From: an uncultured Oscillospiraceae bacterium
GTDB lineage: Bacteria; Bacillota; Clostridia; Oscillospirales; Oscillospiraceae
Assembly: GCA_934654755.1 (NCBI GenBank)
Contig: CAKUGQ010000012.1
Span: forward strand, 7,074 to 71,073
Length of the DNA stretch: 64,000 nucleotides
Direction of reading: 5' to 3'
Every line of letters begins with the position of its first letter. Position 1 is the stretch's first letter. The translations under genes were made by a program, and so were the position numbers. The notes beneath the pieces are model-generated. The model ran no database searches. It was given only the letters and a program-made list of their open reading frames with translations, and was not told the DNA's origin. Of the stretch, positions 7,940 through 20,328 are shown one piece after another.

Positions 7940-9838
7940 ATGGATATCAATTTACACAATTCGCTCCGCCGCTTTGCGAGCGGTGACGAGATTCGAAGCT
8001 ATGCCTTTTTAGGCTGCCACCGCGCGATGCGCGACGGGACCGAGGGGTTTGTTTTCCGCGTATGGGCACCTCGTGCTCAGGCGGTCAGCGTAACGGGCGA
8101 TTGGAACTTCTGGAATACGGAGGATCTTCCGATGGAGTATCTGGAGTACGGTGTATGGGAGGCGTTCTCTGCCTACGCCAAGCCCGGAGACGCCTACAAG
8201 TTTTTTGTTCGACGCTGCGACGGGACGACCGTTTACAAAGCCGATCCCTATGCATTCCAAAGTTGTCGCCAGCCGGACAGCTCCAGCCGGATCTGCGACC
8301 TTTCTGGATTCTCATGGAAGGATTCCGAATATCGCCGTCGCATGGCCAAAAGGAAGGCGCTTGACGCGCCGATGAATATTTACGAGCTTCATTTTGGTTC
8401 GTGGCGGCGAAAGCCGGACGGAAGCTGCTACAGCTATGAGGAACTGGCCGGGGAGCTGTTGCCGTATCTGTCAGATATGGGCTACACGCATGTGGAGCTG
8501 ATGCCATTGGCGGAGTATCCCTACGACCCGTCGTGGGGCTATCAGGTGACCGGCTACTACGCGCCGACGGCGCGCTACGGCGATCCGAGAGGGCTGATGC
8601 ACTTCGTCAATGAGTGCCATAAGGCCGGGATCGGTGTAATCCTCGATTGGGTTCCGGCGCATTTTCCAAAGGATGAGTACGGGCTGTACGAATTTGACGG
8701 AAGCTGCTGCTATGAGCTGTCCGATCCGATGATGAACGAACATCCCGACTGGACAACGCGTATTTTTGATCTCGGAAAGCCGGAGGTTCAGTGCTTCCTG
8801 ATTTCCAACGCGGTCTATTGGCTGGAGCAGTATCACATCGACGGAATCCGTGTTGATGCCGTTGCTTCCATGCTTTATCTGAACTACGGTCGGACGGAAT
8901 ACCGCCCCAACCGTTATGGCGGAGTAGAAAATCTGGAGGCCATCGCATTTTTGCGCAAACTGAATCGCGCGCTCTTTTCCGCGCGTCGTTGCGCCATTAC
9001 GGCAGCGGAGGAATCTACCGCCTTCCCAATGGTCACAAAGCCGGATTATGACGGCGGTCTTGGGTTCCTATACAAGTGGAACATGGGCTGGATGAATGAT
9101 ATGCTCCATTACATGTCGCTTGACCCGCTGTTCCGCAAGGGGAGTCATAATAACCTGACATTCACCATGACATATGCATATTCCGAAAACTTTATCCTCC
9201 CACTGTCACATGATGAGGTCGTACACGGAAAAGGCTCTCTGATCAACAAAATGCCGGGGGAATATGACGATAAGTTTGCCAATCTTCGCACCTTCTATGG
9301 CTTTATGATCGGTCATCCGGGGAAAAAGCTCAGCTTTATGGGCAACGAGTTTGCACAGTTTGCCGAGTGGCGCTTTGACAGTCAGCTTGACTGGATGCTG
9401 CTTGACTTCGATCGTCACCGCCAGATGAAGGACTATGTACGCGATCTGAACCATTTTTACCTCGCCAATAGCAGCCTGTGGAACGACGATACGGATTGGA
9501 ACGGGTTTTCGTGGATCAGCGCGGATGACCGTGATAATAGTGTCGTTGCATTCCGCCGGATGGATCGCCGAGGCAGAGAATTGATCCTTGTCTGCAATTT
9601 CTGCCCGGTTGAGCGGGAGAACTACTGCCTGGGACTGCCGAAGCCCGGTATTTACAAGGCGGTGCTTAACAGTGATGAAGTGAAATACGGCGGAAAAGGC
9701 ACGCCGCTTCCGGAGATTCGCGCCGCGCACGAGCCGATGCACGGCCTGCCGTATACCGGAAGCTTTACGCTGCCGCCGCTGTCCGCCGTTTTCTATAAAC
9801 GCGTTACCAACACACGGGATAAGGAGGAGAAACGATGA
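7940..9838 (+). CDS. glgB: 1,4-alpha-glucan branching enzyme
   Basis: Makes the alpha-1,6 branches of glycogen. The 632 residues comprise a CBM48 domain (FRVWAPRAQAVSVTGDWNFW, about 35-55) and a GH13 barrel. Catalytic residues are visible: the nucleophile Asp in GIRVDAVA (about 303), the acid Glu in AAEESTAFP (about 356) and the Asp in LSHDEVVHG (about 425). The ATG at 7940 is chosen because AAAGGAGG (7921-7928) stands 11 bases before it; an upstream in-frame ATG at 7874 lies in the promoter and is excluded. It is the first gene of the glg operon and overlaps glgC by 4 bases. Confidence 0.96.
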   Translation: MDINLHNSLRRFASGDEIRSYAFLGCHRAMRDGTEGFVFRVWAPRAQAVSVTGDWNFWNTEDLPMEYLEYGVWEAFSAYAKPGDAYKFFVRRCDGTTVYKADPYAFQSCRQPDSSSRICDLSGFSWKDSEYRRRMAKRKALDAPMNIYELHFGSWRRKPDGSCYSYEELAGELLPYLSDMGYTHVELMPLAEYPYDPSWGYQVTGYYAPTARYGDPRGLMHFVNECHKAGIGVILDWVPAHFPKDEYGLYEFDGSCCYELSDPMMNEHPDWTTRIFDLGKPEVQCFLISNAVYWLEQYHIDGIRVDAVASMLYLNYGRTEYRPNRYGGVENLEAIAFLRKLNRALFSARRCAITAAEESTAFPMVTKPDYDGGLGFLYKWNMGWMNDMLHYMSLDPLFRKGSHNNLTFTMTYAYSENFILPLSHDEVVHGKGSLINKMPGEYDDKFANLRTFYGFMIGHPGKKLSFMGNEFAQFAEWRFDSQLDWMLLDFDRHRQMKDYVRDLNHFYLANSSLWNDDTDWNGFSWISADDRDNSVVAFRRMDRRGRELILVCNFCPVERENYCLGLPKPGIYKAVLNSDEVKYGGKGTPLPEIRAAHEPMHGLPYTGSFTLPPLSAVFYKRVTNTRDKEEKR

Positions 9839-11022
9839 ACTTTCCGAAAAAGCACTGCGTTGCCATGCTTCTGGCAGGCGGCCAGGGCAGCCGCCTGATG
9901 GTTCTGACCGAAAACACCGCAAAGCCCGCCGTTCCCTTCGGCGGGAAATACCGCATCATCGACTTTCCGCTGTCAAACTGCGTCAATTCCGGTATCGATA
10001 CCGTCGGTATCCTGACGCAATATCAACCGTTGGAGCTGAACGAGTATATCGGCAACGGTCAGCCGTGGAGACTGAACCGGAGTCACGGCGGTGCGCAGGT
10101 TCTGCCGCCGTATGCCCGCAGTAAAAAATCGGAGTGGTACAAGGGTACCGCGAACGCCATCTATCAGAATATCCCCTTTATTGAGCGCTATGACCCGGAC
10201 AATGTGTTGATTCTTTCCGGCGACCATATCTACAAGATGGATTATGCCGAGATGCTGCGTTACCATGTCAGCCATGATGCGGACTGTACCATCGCCGTGC
10301 GCACCGTACCGATCGAGGAGGCCGGCCGCTTCGGTATCATGAATACCAATCCGGACGGCTCCATTTATGAGTTTGAGGAAAAACCGAAAAAGCCCAAGAG
10401 CACGAATGCCTCCATGGGTATCTACATCTTCAAGTGGAACGTGCTCAAGCAGTTCCTTCTGATGGACGAGGAGGATTCGAATTCGGACAATGACTTTGGC
10501 AAGAATGTTATTCCCGCCATTTTGCAGGCCGGCCATCGCCTTTTTGCTTATGCATTTGAGGGCTACTGGAAGGATGTCGGCACGATCGGCTCACTCTGGG
10601 AGGCCAATATGGATCTTCTCGGCAAGAACCCCGCGTTTAACCTCTACGACGATATGGGGAAACGTATTTACGCGAGAAACTATGCCATGCCGTCCAGCTT
10701 CATTGCCGCCTGCTCGGAAAATGTAAACTGCCTGATCGCCGAGGGCTGTGAAATCTACGGTGCGGTGCGCCACAGTGTGATTTCTACCGGCTGCACCGTC
10801 TATGAGGGGGCGTTGGTGGAAGACAGTGTCGTCATGCCGAATGTTGTGATCGAGGCAGGCGCAATTATCCGCCATGCCATCATCGGAGAGGATTGCCGGA
10901 TTCGACGCGGAGCCGTAATCGGCGGCTGTTTTGCCGAGGGTGAAGCAAAGCAGATCAGCGTGGTCGGCAAAGGGAAGATTATCGAGGAAAATCGCGCGGT
11001 AAAACCGGGCGAAGTTGTTTGA
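9835..11022 (+). CDS. glgC: Glucose-1-phosphate adenylyltransferase, catalytic subunit
   Basis: Makes ADP-glucose, the activated donor for glycogen synthase. The 395 residues have the N-terminal nucleotidyltransferase signature LAGGQGSRL (14-22), PAVPFGGKYRIIDFPLSN, and the later GDHIYKMDY, followed by a left-handed beta-helix C-terminus with hexapeptide repeats (CEIYGAVRHSVISTGCTVYE). It overlaps the end of glgB (ATGA) and is followed by its paralogue glgD, so the enzyme is probably a GlgC-GlgD hetero-oligomer as in other Firmicutes. Confidence 0.96.
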   Translation: MNFPKKHCVAMLLAGGQGSRLMVLTENTAKPAVPFGGKYRIIDFPLSNCVNSGIDTVGILTQYQPLELNEYIGNGQPWRLNRSHGGAQVLPPYARSKKSEWYKGTANAIYQNIPFIERYDPDNVLILSGDHIYKMDYAEMLRYHVSHDADCTIAVRTVPIEEAGRFGIMNTNPDGSIYEFEEKPKKPKSTNASMGIYIFKWNVLKQFLLMDEEDSNSDNDFGKNVIPAILQAGHRLFAYAFEGYWKDVGTIGSLWEANMDLLGKNPAFNLYDDMGKRIYARNYAMPSSFIAACSENVNCLIAEGCEIYGAVRHSVISTGCTVYEGALVEDSVVMPNVVIEAGAIIRHAIIGEDCRIRRGAVIGGCFAEGEAKQISVVGKGKIIEENRAVKPGEVV

Positions 11023-11040
11023 ACGGGGAGGGTGACTGCC

Positions 11041-12156
11041 ATGAAAACGATGGGCATTATTTTTGCCAATATCTACGACAGCTCCCTCGGCGAGCTGACC
11101 AATAAGCGCACAATGGCGTCGTTGCCTTATGCTGGCCGCTACCGCCAGATTGACTTTTCGCTGTCGAATATGTCGAATTCCGGTATTCGCCACATCGGCA
11201 TCATTACAAAGTATAATTACCAGTCGCTGATGAACCACATAGGCTCCGGTTCGGAGTGGGACCTCGACATCGGTGATACCGGAATGGAATATCTTACGCC
11301 CTTTGCCATGGGGCATAACGGAAGCTACCGCGGTAAGCTGGAGGCAATCAACTCCGCCATCAGCTTTCTTGCACTGACGGATGAGGACTATGTTGTTCTG
11401 GCGGACAGCGGGGTGCTGTGTGCCATCGATTTCCGCGAGGTGCTGAAGAGCCATGTCGAATCCGGAGCGGATGTGACCGTTGTGGTCAAAGAGGGCATCT
11501 GCAACGGCGTCAAGCAGCTGGATATGGCGCTGCGTGCGGACGAGTCGGGCTTCGTGACCGATATCGCCGTCGATTATTGCGCAGGACCGGAATACCTGGC
11601 GTCGATGGGTATTTTTGTTATCAGCCGCGAACGGCTGATGCGCGAGACGGTTGAGGCCGTCGCGCATAACCGCTATCACTTTGAGCGAGACCTTGTTATG
11701 CACGGCTTTGCCGAAAAGGGCATGAATGTCAACGCCTACCGCTTTGGCGGCGTGGCACTGTTTAACGAGAGCACGCGCGAATTCTATCACAACAGCCTTG
11801 CGCTGATCGACCCGGAGGTGCGTCGCGGATTGTTTGGCACCGGCCTGACCATCTATACCAAGGTTCGCGACGAGGTGCCGACCTACTACGGCGAGAATTC
11901 CAGCATCGACGACTGTATCGTTGCCGATGGCTGTATGCTTGAGGGGATCGCGGAGCATTCCGTTCTGTTCCGCGGCGTGCAGCTTCACGAGGGCGCAAAG
12001 GTGAAAAACAGCGTCATTATGCAGGGCACGCGTATCGGGAAAAATGCCGAGCTGGAGTGCGTGATTCTGGATAAGGATGTTGTGGTTCGCCCCGGTGCGC
12101 GACTGTGCGGCACGATGGAGCACCCGCTGATTTTGAAGCGAGGCGAGACGGTATGA
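11041..12156 (+). CDS. glgD: GlgD, regulatory subunit of ADP-glucose pyrophosphorylase
   Basis: 371 residues, paralogous to the GlgC encoded just upstream. The catalytic glycine-rich loop is lost: where GlgC has LAGGQGSRL this protein has FANIYDSSLGELT, so it should not catalyse by itself. Known Firmicute GlgD proteins raise the activity of GlgC. The C-terminal beta-helix is kept (NSVIMQGTRIGKNAELE). The ATG at 11041 is preferred over the GTG at 11032 because GGGAGGG (11026-11032) would overlap the GTG. It overlaps glgA by 4 bases. Confidence 0.93.
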   Translation: MKTMGIIFANIYDSSLGELTNKRTMASLPYAGRYRQIDFSLSNMSNSGIRHIGIITKYNYQSLMNHIGSGSEWDLDIGDTGMEYLTPFAMGHNGSYRGKLEAINSAISFLALTDEDYVVLADSGVLCAIDFREVLKSHVESGADVTVVVKEGICNGVKQLDMALRADESGFVTDIAVDYCAGPEYLASMGIFVISRERLMRETVEAVAHNRYHFERDLVMHGFAEKGMNVNAYRFGGVALFNESTREFYHNSLALIDPEVRRGLFGTGLTIYTKVRDEVPTYYGENSSIDDCIVADGCMLEGIAEHSVLFRGVQLHEGAKVKNSVIMQGTRIGKNAELECVILDKDVVVRPGARLCGTMEHPLILKRGETV

Positions 12157-13583
12157 ACATTGCCATGCTTGCCTCCGAGGCTGCGCCCTATGTCAAGACC
12201 GGCGGCCTCGGCGATGTGATTCAGGCGCTGCCGGCAGAGCTGGCCCGGCAGCAGGGCAATCGCGTATGCCTGTTTTTGCCGTATTACAAGCGCATCAAGA
12301 CCGATCCGCGCGTCGAAACGGAGTTTCTGGGTTCGTTTCACATCCGTCTTGCATGGCGCGAGAGCTATGTTGGCATTTTCCGCCGAAAGGTTTGCACGGA
12401 CGGTGTGGAGCTCTACTTTATCGACAATGACTACTACTTCGGCGCCCGCGGTGCGGTCTACGGGGAGTTTGATGACGGCGAACGCTTTGCCTATTACAGT
12501 AAGGCGGCGCTTGCGGCCATGTATTTCCTTGACTTCAAGCCGGATATTCTACACTGTCACGATTGGCAGGCGGCGGCTGCCGTTGCCGACTACCGCGCGT
12601 TCTACGCCGACTGGTCTCCACAGACAAAGACCGTGTTCACCATCCACAACATAGAGTATCAGGGCTGGGCGGACGCTGCGTTCTTTGACCATACGCTCGG
12701 ACTGCCGGAGCGCTTCCGACAGACGATGAGCTTTGACGGTGCCGTAAACCTTATGAAGTCTGCCATCGCCCTGGCCGATGTTGTGACGACCGTTTCGCGC
12801 AGCTACGCGGAGGAGCTTCGCTATCCTTATTTTGCGCATAGATTGGAGTACGTCCTTCGCGATACCTGGCTGTGCGGCATTACCAACGGTATCGACACCA
12901 ATGTGTTCAATCCCGCAACAGACCCCGCGCTTGTATGCAACTACAGCGCGGAGAATCCGCACGGCAAAGCCGAAAACAAGACTGCGCTGCGTGAGGAGCT
13001 TGGTTTACGGCAGGATACGGATGCGCCGATTCTGGCGATGGTCTCGCGTCTGGCCGGGCACAAGGGCATCGATCTTCTGTGCTACAATGCCAACCGACTG
13101 GCAGAGCGCGACGTGCAGCTTGTCATTGTCGGTACCGGTGAACGACAGTATGAATATGCACTTGGCGCATTGGCCGCGCAGCATCCCGGAAAGGTTGCGG
13201 TGTGTCTGCGCTTCGATGCGCAGCTTGCCTCACGGGTTTATGCGGGGGCAGACATCTATCTGATGCCCTCGCGTTCGGAGCCCTGCGGTCTTTCGCAGCT
13301 GATTGCCATGCACTACGGCACGATTCCCGTCGTCTCGGCGACGGGAGGTCTGAAGGATACCGTAGAGCCTTATGATCCCACGACGGGGAGAGGCTCCGGC
13401 TTTACCTTCCAGAGCTACAATGCCGATGATTTTCTTGGTGCCATTGACCGCGCCACGGGCCTGTATTACGGCGACCGCGCGGCGTGGCGGCGATTGATCG
13501 GCCATGATATGCTGCTTGACGTAAGCTGGCGTAAGCCCGCGGCGGAATATATGCGGCTGTATGTGCAGCTTTTACAGCGTTGA
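12153..13583 (+). CDS. glgA: Glycogen synthase (ADP-glucose)
   Basis: GT5 glycosyltransferase that extends alpha-1,4-glucan from ADP-glucose. 476 residues with the N-terminal EAAPYVKTGGLGDVIQALP signature, whose Lys (about residue 15) binds ADP-glucose, then the GT-B linker HNIEYQGWAD and the C-terminal SRSEPCGLSQLIAMHYGTIP. The start is fixed by the ATGA overlap with glgD and by the conserved MNIAMLASEA beginning; an upstream in-frame start at 12105 lies deep in glgD and is rejected. It is followed 18 bases later by glgP. Confidence 0.96.
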   Translation: MNIAMLASEAAPYVKTGGLGDVIQALPAELARQQGNRVCLFLPYYKRIKTDPRVETEFLGSFHIRLAWRESYVGIFRRKVCTDGVELYFIDNDYYFGARGAVYGEFDDGERFAYYSKAALAAMYFLDFKPDILHCHDWQAAAAVADYRAFYADWSPQTKTVFTIHNIEYQGWADAAFFDHTLGLPERFRQTMSFDGAVNLMKSAIALADVVTTVSRSYAEELRYPYFAHRLEYVLRDTWLCGITNGIDTNVFNPATDPALVCNYSAENPHGKAENKTALREELGLRQDTDAPILAMVSRLAGHKGIDLLCYNANRLAERDVQLVIVGTGERQYEYALGALAAQHPGKVAVCLRFDAQLASRVYAGADIYLMPSRSEPCGLSQLIAMHYGTIPVVSATGGLKDTVEPYDPTTGRGSGFTFQSYNADDFLGAIDRATGLYYGDRAAWRRLIGHDMLLDVSWRKPAAEYMRLYVQLLQR

Positions 13584-13601
13584 TTCTTGAGAGGAGTTCC
13601 C

Positions 13602-16021
<2,420 letters not shown>

Positions 16022-16025
<4 letters not shown>

Positions 16026-17863
16026 GAATTCTGTTTGACAGCCTTGATGTGGCGTATAAGTCGCCCTTCGGTACCCTGCAGCCGGGGCAGAGCTGCGAAA
16101 TGCACATCCGCGTGCCGCTGAGCTGCGGCGCGACGGGAGTCTGCCTGATGCTGGAAGACTGTGAGCAGTCACTCTGCGGGGAATTTGCCTTTTCTCATGA
16201 ACGGGACGCCGACGGCTACGCCGTTTGGTGCGGCTTTCTGACGCTGCAAACGCCGGCGCTGTACTATTACTGGTTCCGGATTGACAAACCGGACGGCTCG
16301 TTCCGCCTGTTCCGGCAGGGGCGCGACACAAATATGGAGGCGGGAGAGCGCTGGCAGGTGAGTGTGATCCCGGCGGATTTTACCACACCGGAATTTGCGG
16401 CGGGCGCGGTGATGTATCAGATTTTTCCGGACCGTTTTGCAAGGGCCGGCGAGTGTGACCTGATGAACAAGCTTATGCCTTTCCGCCTACATACCCGGTG
16501 GGGTGAGGAACCGGATTTCACGGCCGATGCAGAGGGAAACTGGTGCAGCGATTTCTTTGGCGGTAATCTGAACGGTATCCGCGAAAAGCTGCCGTATTTG
16601 CAGGAGCTGGGTGTAAGGATCCTGTATCTCAACCCGATTTTCATGGCGTATTCCAACCACCGGTACGACACGGCGGATTATAAGCGCATAGACCCGATGC
16701 TTGGGACGGAGGCGGATTTTTCCGCCTTGTGCCGTGCGGCGCACGAGCGGGGGATGCGCGTCATTCTCGACGGTGTGTTTTCCCACACGGGCAGCAACAG
16801 CGTCTATTTTGACGCGAAGCATATCTTTGGGCATGGTGCACTTTCTGATCCGGCTTCACCTTACCGCGATTGGTATCGCTTCCGCCATTACCCGGACGAT
16901 TATGAGTGCTGGTGGAATATGCCCACCCTTCCGAATGTTGAGGAGCTGGCATCCGGATATCTGGACTATATCATTGACGGTGAAGATTCTGTCGTGGCGC
17001 ACTGGCTGCGCCTCGGAGCGGACGGTTTCAGGCTCGATGTTGTTGACGAGGTGCCGGATGAATTCGTACTTCGCCTCAAGCATCGTCTGCGTGAGTTAAA
17101 ACCGGAGGCATTTTTGATCGGTGAGGTCTGGGAGGATGCTTCCAATAAGCGCACCTACGGTGTCAGCCGCCGTTATTTTGTTGACGGCGAGTTGGATTCA
17201 ACGATGAATTATCCCTGGCGCGAGGCGATTTTGCGTTTTATCGGCGGGCAGGAGGATGCGTCGGATTTTTGCGAGCGCGTACTGCGCATTGCGGAGAATT
17301 ATCCGCCGCAGGTGCTGCGTTGCGTGATGAATCTGCTCGGAACGCACGATACACCGCGCATCCTGACACAGCTCGGCGACCCTTCGGGAGGAAGTAAAGA
17401 GTCGCTGTCCGTACGCCGTCTGACACGCAGACAGCGCGAGCAGGCTGTACTGAAGCTCCGCATGGCGTCGTTTTTGCAGTTTGTGCTGCCCGGAAGCCCC
17501 TGTATCTATTACGGCGATGAGGCGGGAATGGAGGGCTATGACGATCCCTTCTGTCGTCGTTGCTTCCCGTGGGGGACGGAGGACAGCGCATTGACTGCGT
17601 ATTACCGCGCGCTTGCACAGCTTAAGAACGCTTCGCCCGCGCTTCGTTTGGGAGACGTTTCCGCAGTAACTCCTGCTAAGGGGAAACTGCATCTGCGCCG
17701 TGTCTGTGAAAGCCAACAGGCGGAGATTTATGTCAACCGAAGCGGTACCCCGTGGATGCTCTCACTGTCTGCCATGCCAAACCTCGGTGTGGGCGTGAGC
17801 ACCTACGGCGGCGGTGTCGCGCTGGAGCCGAACGGCTATGCTGTTTTTTTGATCGACCGATAA
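16022..17863 (+). CDS. GH13 alpha-glucan hydrolase (amylase/neopullulanase-like)
   Basis: 613 residues with no signal peptide, so it acts in the cytoplasm. An N-terminal beta domain (about 1-115) precedes a GH13 barrel with LDGVFSHTG (about 250), the nucleophile Asp in GFRLDVVDE (about 337), the acid Glu in IGEVWEDAS (about 367) and the transition-state Asp in LLGTHDTPR (about 442). The C-terminus is a small beta domain. It ends the glycogen operon and overlaps glgP, so a role in trimming limit dextrins or branched oligosaccharides is likely. Exact bond specificity (alpha-1,4 versus alpha-1,6, cyclodextrinase or maltogenic) cannot be read from the sequence. Confidence 0.88.
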
Positions 17864-17868
17864 AAACA

Positions 17869-17902
17869 CACCGTCCCGCACGAAAATCCGTGTGGGACGG
17901 TG
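17869..17902 (+). terminator. Terminator between the glycogen operon and rlmA
   Basis: Fourteen-pair stem (17869-17882 with 17889-17902, one G-U pair) around AAAATC. It separates convergent genes and starts three bases before the rlmA stop region, so it may serve both strands. The T run is poor on the plus strand. Confidence 0.75.
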
Positions 17903-17905
17903 CGC

Positions 17906-18700
17906 TTATACTGTTCGGAAAATGTGCAGCAGGACTTCGGCGTGATCGTCCAGCGCATTCAGCGCCCGCGCAGCCTCCGCACCGGCTTTGGAAATTCGCC
18001 AGACATGCGGCGTCATTGTCAGCAGGTCGGTTATTGCCTGCGTGCTGTGCAGCGAAAAATCAAATGCGACGCACCGTGTATCCAGGCGCACAAAATGCGG
18101 CAGCTCCGGCGGCGTGTCCTTTTCCTTTTCCCGCAGCTCCGGATAGATCACACGGCGCAGGGCACGCAGGTGCGACTGTCCCGTGATTGCCTGAATAAAG
18201 ACCCCGCCGGGCTTCAACACGCGTGCGAATTCCTCTTCGGCATTCAGCGCAAACAGACAGATTAAAGCATCGAAGGAAGCGTCGGAGAAGGGAAGATGTG
18301 CCGCGCTGGCCGTCAAATAGCGGGAGCCTTTGTCCCGTGCTGCCGCATATCGGGTTGCATCCTTGGAGATATCGATCCCCCAACGCTCGTCGATTCCGGT
18401 CAGTCTCGAAAGGTAATAGCCCTCGCCGCATCCTGCGTCAAGCAGCGTCCGGGCAGTCGGCGCATAGTCGGCAAGACAGGCGCAAAGCGCGTCGGAAATG
18501 GGACGATACAATCCCAGGTCCAGAAAGCGTCGCCGCGCGGCGACCATTTCCGCCGTGTCTCCGGGGTGCAGGGAGTGCTTTTTGTCGACGGTCAGGAGGT
18601 TGATATAACCCTGCCTTGCGACATCAAAGCAGTGACCGGCGGCACAACGCCAGTGCTCGTCCAGTGGCAGGCCGCAAACGGGGCATAGCGGATGCAGCAT
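17906..18700 (-). CDS. rlmA: 23S rRNA (guanine-N1)-methyltransferase, RlmA family
   Basis: 264 residues. The N-terminal zinc site CPVCGLP ... CAAGHCF (about 6-24) and the following DVARQGYINLL are typical of RlmA, which methylates G745 or G748 in helix 35 of 23S rRNA. A class I SAM-binding motif follows (LLDAGCGEGYY, about 92-102) and FDALICLFAL marks the acceptor motif. Start: AAGGAGG stands 8 bases before the ATG. It is a single-gene unit convergent with the glycogen operon and divergent from tig. Whether it is the RlmA-I or RlmA-II subtype is not decided. Confidence 0.9.
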   Translation of the reverse strand: MLHPLCPVCGLPLDEHWRCAAGHCFDVARQGYINLLTVDKKHSLHPGDTAEMVAARRRFLDLGLYRPISDALCACLADYAPTARTLLDAGCGEGYYLSRLTGIDERWGIDISKDATRYAAARDKGSRYLTASAAHLPFSDASFDALICLFALNAEEEFARVLKPGGVFIQAITGQSHLRALRRVIYPELREKEKDTPPELPHFVRLDTRCVAFDFSLHSTQAITDLLTMTPHVWRISKAGAEAARALNALDDHAEVLLHIFRTV

Positions 18701-18736
18701 GGGAAATCCTCCTTGAAATAGTGTTCAAACGCTATC

Positions 18737-18765
18737 ATTCTACTCATTTTTGCGCTCGCTGTCAA
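18737..18765 (-). promoter_or_regulatory. Sigma-A promoter of rlmA
   Basis: Minus strand TTGACA (18765-18760), 17-base spacer, TAGAAT (18742-18737). Start of transcription falls about 30 bases before the rlmA ATG. Confidence 0.85.
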
Positions 18766-18894
18766 TTGCCGGATTTGTTTTGTCCGTTTCCGGCCTACCG
18801 TTCTGTATGCGATAAAATGATCTCCTGTGCTGCGTTTTGATGCAGAAAAACCGGTCGGAGGTTACAATTTGTACGAAAATTCATAAAATCATGC

Positions 18895-18923
18895 TTGTAT
18901 TTCCGAAGAATATTTGATAGAAT
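18895..18923 (+). promoter_or_regulatory. Promoter of tig
   Basis: TTGTAT (18895-18900), 17-base spacer, TAGAAT (18918-18923). It is divergent from the rlmA promoter; the two fill the 279-base gap between the genes. Confidence 0.72.
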
Positions 18924-18979
18924 AACCCGGCTCGAGAAAAATGTGCGCCGAGGGCGCAGAGACATAGGAGGAAACCACT

Positions 18980-20284
18980 ATGAATGTGAAATCGATCGAA
19001 AAGGAAGCGTCCCAGGCGAAAGTGACCGTTGAGGTCTCAAAGGCAGAGCTGGAGCCCGCGCTCAATAAGGCGTATCTGAAGTACCGCAAGGACATTATGA
19101 TCCCTGGATTCCGTAAGGGGAAGGCCCCGCGTATGGTGATCGAAGCGGCTTACGGCAAGCATGTTTTCTTTGAAGACGCCGTTGAGACGCTGTTCCCGGA
19201 GATCTACAAGAACTGCGTCCTGACGCAGGATATTAAGCCCGTTGGCCGCCCCGCCGTTACGAAGATGGAAATCGGCGAAGACGATTCCGTTACTCTGGAG
19301 ATCACGACGGATCTGTACCCCGTTGTCACCTTGGGCCAGTACAAGGGTCTTGAGGTTGAGAAGATCGCCGCTTCCGTTACAACCAAGGAGGTTGACGACG
19401 AGCTTGACCGCATGGCGCAGAATGTTGCCCGTATCACCACGGTTGACCGTCCCGCCAAGCTCGGCGATACCGCAGTGATTGACTTTGAAGGCTTCAAGGA
19501 CGGCGTGCCCTTTGAGGGCGGCAAGGCTGAGGGCCACGAGCTTCGCCTTGGCTCCGGTTCGTTCATTCCCGGTTTTGAAGAGCAGGTCGTCGATATGACC
19601 GCCGGCGAGGAAAAGGACGTCAACGTCACCTTCCCCGAGAACTACCATGCGAAGGAGCTGGCGGGTAAGCCCGTCGTGTTCAAGGTCAAGCTGCACGAAG
19701 TGAAGCAGACCGTCGTGCCCGAAATGAATGATGATTTTGCCAAGGACGTCTCCGAATTCGATACGCTCGACGAGCTGCGTGCCGATATTGAAAAACGTGT
19801 TCTGGAGCAGAAGCAGACCGGTATCGACCGTGCGTTTGAAAATGCTGCGATCGAAAAGGCCGCAGAGAATATGACCGCCGAAATCCCCGACAGCATGGTC
19901 GAGGAGGAGCTTGAGCGTCAGATGGAGCGCATGGACTATGAGCTGCGTGCGCAAGGGGCGTCTCTGGAAGCGTATGCCCAGATGATGGGCGGCGATATGA
20001 ATGTCATTAAGAACAGCCTGCGCCCCGGTGCACTCAAGGCTGTCCGCACCAATGTTATGCTCGATGCCGTTGTCGATGCCGAGAAGATCGAAGTTACCGA
20101 CGAAGAGTGTGAGGAAGAATACAAGCAGGTTGCCGAATCGTATAAGATGGAGATCGAAAAGGTCAAGGAGCTTGTTACCCTTGACAGCATGAAGGGCGAC
20201 CTTCAGGTTCGCAAGGCTGCAAAGCTCATTGCCGACAGCGCCGTCGCCGTTGAGCCGAAGGTCAAAGAGGAAACGCAGGAATAA
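18980..20284 (+). CDS. tig: Trigger factor, ribosome-associated chaperone and prolyl isomerase
   Basis: 434 residues, full length. The N-terminal ribosome-binding domain contains PGFRKGKAPRMVIE (about 42-55), close to the canonical GFRxGKxP signature. An FKBP-like prolyl isomerase domain (about 150-240, GDTAVIDFEGFKDGVPFEGG) and a helical C-terminal domain rich in Glu and Lys follow. It folds nascent chains at the ribosome exit. AGGAGG precedes the ATG. It is followed by clpP-clpX-lon, the usual Firmicute order linking folding and proteolysis. Confidence 0.97.
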   Translation: MNVKSIEKEASQAKVTVEVSKAELEPALNKAYLKYRKDIMIPGFRKGKAPRMVIEAAYGKHVFFEDAVETLFPEIYKNCVLTQDIKPVGRPAVTKMEIGEDDSVTLEITTDLYPVVTLGQYKGLEVEKIAASVTTKEVDDELDRMAQNVARITTVDRPAKLGDTAVIDFEGFKDGVPFEGGKAEGHELRLGSGSFIPGFEEQVVDMTAGEEKDVNVTFPENYHAKELAGKPVVFKVKLHEVKQTVVPEMNDDFAKDVSEFDTLDELRADIEKRVLEQKQTGIDRAFENAAIEKAAENMTAEIPDSMVEEELERQMERMDYELRAQGASLEAYAQMMGGDMNVIKNSLRPGALKAVRTNVMLDAVVDAEKIEVTDEECEEEYKQVAESYKMEIEKVKELVTLDSMKGDLQVRKAAKLIADSAVAVEPKVKEETQE

Positions 20285-20328
20285 ATTCCCATTTCCATGG
20301 TTAGAATGTTTCGGAAAGGAGCAGTGCC